Positions 40,148-40,965 of a stretch of DNA of 40,965 nucleotides are shown here, piece after piece; position 1 is the stretch's first letter, and each line of letters opens with the position of its first letter. The position numbers were made by a program, and so were the translations under genes. The stretch is from contig CAZNSG010000031.1 of assembly GCA_964575715.1 (NCBI GenBank), forward strand, positions 1-40,965, given 5' to 3'. Origin of the DNA: PNAI01 sp964575715. Lineage in GTDB: Bacteria; Pseudomonadota; Alphaproteobacteria; Rhizobiales; Xanthobacteraceae. The notes beneath the pieces are model-generated. The model did no database searches. It saw nothing but the letters and a program-made list of their open reading frames with translations, and was not told the DNA's origin.

Positions 40148-40965
40148 CTATTTTGCTTCGAGGCCCGCGTTCTTGGCGACCTCGCCGAAGCCTTTGATGT
40201 CGGACTCGATGACCTTCTTGAACTCCGCCGGCGTCGACAGATTGGCTACTGCGCCCACGCCTTCGAGCCGCTTCTTGACGGAATCACCGGCCAGCACCGT
40301 TTGCAGCGACTTATGCATCTTGTCGACGATCGGCTGGGACGTGCCGGCGGGGAATACGAGTCCGTACCAGCCGAGATAGCCAATGCCGGAAACGCCGCTC
40401 TCCGCAACCGTAGGCACATTCGTGATTCCCGGCCAGCGCATGGGTGTCGCCACGGCGACGAGCCTGAGATCACCAGAATCCACCTGGCCACGGATGGCGT
40501 GATAGAGTTCCACTGCGAAGGCAGCATCTCCTCGAAGCAGTGCACTGACGACGTCACCGGTGGTGCGGTAGGAGACCGCTTGTGCATTCATTTTGGTGCG
40601 CTGACGCAGGTCCTCGGCGATGAGATGCTGGGTCGAACCAAGGCCGACGGTAGAATAGTTCAGCTTGCCCGGCTGCTTGTTGACGTATTCGATCAAACTC
40701 TTGAGATCGGTCGCCGGCGAGTTCTTGGGCACCGCAACGACGAACGCCGAGTTGGTGAAAATTCCGACTGTCGTAAAATCGTTCACCGGATCGTACGGCA
40801 CATTCTTGACCATGACCGCCGATACCGCGTGACCCATGCTGATTGACAGCATCGTGTAGCCATCATTCGGCGACTGCTTGACTGCACCGCCAGCAATGGT
40901 GCCGCCGGCGCCGACTCTGTTCTCGACGACGAACTGCTGCTTCAGCAACTCGGAAAGCCCGTCTG
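40148..40965 (-). CDS. Bug family binding protein, 5' end beyond the window
   Basis: The C-terminal part (about 270 residues) of a second tripartite tricarboxylate transporter receptor. The gene runs off the right edge, so the signal peptide and first strand are missing. Seen here: LKQQFVVENRVGAGGTIAGG, NDGYTMLSISMGHA, KLNYSTVGLGSTQHLIAEDL, SYRTTGDVVSALLRGDAAFA and a normal C-terminus ending GFGEVAKNAGLEAK. It is clearly different from the Bug protein at 28042 (for example SYRTTGDV instead of PYRGAGNA), so the two likely bind different ligands. Confidence 0.88.
   Translation of the reverse strand, partial: DGLSELLKQQFVVENRVGAGGTIAGGAVKQSPNDGYTMLSISMGHAVSAVMVKNVPYDPVNDFTTVGIFTNSAFVVAVPKNSPATDLKSLIEYVNKQPGKLNYSTVGLGSTQHLIAEDLRQRTKMNAQAVSYRTTGDVVSALLRGDAAFAVELYHAIRGQVDSGDLRLVAVATPMRWPGITNVPTVAESGVSGIGYLGWYGLVFPAGTSQPIVDKMHKSLQTVLAGDSVKKRLEGVGAVANLSTPAEFKKVIESDIKGFGEVAKNAGLEAK

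Overview
The window looks like chromosomal DNA of an alphaproteobacterium, order Hyphomicrobiales (Rhizobiales), near Bradyrhizobium, Rhodopseudomonas or Xanthobacteraceae. Grounds: high GC, a CoA-pyrophosphatase / DUF6111 / CCA-transferase block divergent from a MoxR-DUF58-DUF4159 block, an MbfA-type ferritin, tripartite (Bug) and TRAP-TAXI uptake systems, and several short palindromic intergenic repeats of the kind I associate with that group. No species can be named and no rRNA, tRNA, CRISPR array, transposase or phage gene was found.

Layout. 1-607 is a gene-free mosaic of nested palindromes. 608-3409 (minus) holds a DUF1285 protein, then a tightly overlapped set: CoA pyrophosphatase, DUF6111 membrane protein, CCA-adding enzyme. 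3638-11422 (plus) is a MoxR ATPase / DUF58 / BatA-DUF4159 / GATase-like membrane protein operon, likely for cell-envelope or protein-complex maturation. It is interrupted between its third and fourth genes by a DUF7662-like antitoxin plus PIN toxin pair with its own palindromic operator. 11423-13038 is mostly repeats around a GNAT acetyltransferase. 13039-17104 carries a glutathionyl-hydroquinone reductase, a NUDIX protein, MbfA (ferritin-VIT1 iron exporter) overlapped with a metallophosphoesterase, and a conserved protein of unknown function. 17198-19166 is a divergent pair, hydroxypyruvate isomerase and an isocitrate/isopropylmalate/tartrate dehydrogenase-family enzyme. 19463-21801 is a translationally coupled pair: a protein with an apparent N-terminal DNA-binding segment and a methyltransferase-like body, and a MetF-like methylenetetrahydrofolate reductase. 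An AT-rich, repeat-filled leader precedes it.

21802-24625 is a lower-GC accessory segment with a TIR-domain membrane protein converging on a secreted LprI/DUF1311-like protein. Two copies of a related short repeat bracket it. 24626-27711 is a TAXI binding protein plus a fused TRAP permease. 27715-36349 is a catabolic/oxidoreductase cluster: a broken gentisate dioxygenase tail, a Bug binding protein, a ParE-type toxin-antitoxin pair, an intact gentisate 1,2-dioxygenase, an SDR, an NTF2/SnoaL-like protein, DoxX, a Gfo/Idh/MocA oxidoreductase, an EboE-like TIM barrel protein and a 3-hydroxyisobutyrate-dehydrogenase-like protein. Uptake followed by aromatic ring cleavage is the most economical reading.

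36390-38339 encodes an unusual membrane protein with two NAD-binding/RCK-like folds and a C-terminal RyR domain. The end of the window has an NmrA-like protein, an FMN reductase and the truncated start of another Bug binding protein, all on the minus strand.

Most notable for follow-up: the RCK-RyR protein, the TIR/LprI island, the HTH-methyltransferase/MetF pair with its iterated leader, the toxin-antitoxin pair inside a conserved operon, and two families of intergenic hairpins whose stems change in a compensatory way while the symmetry (or an 11-base loop) is kept.
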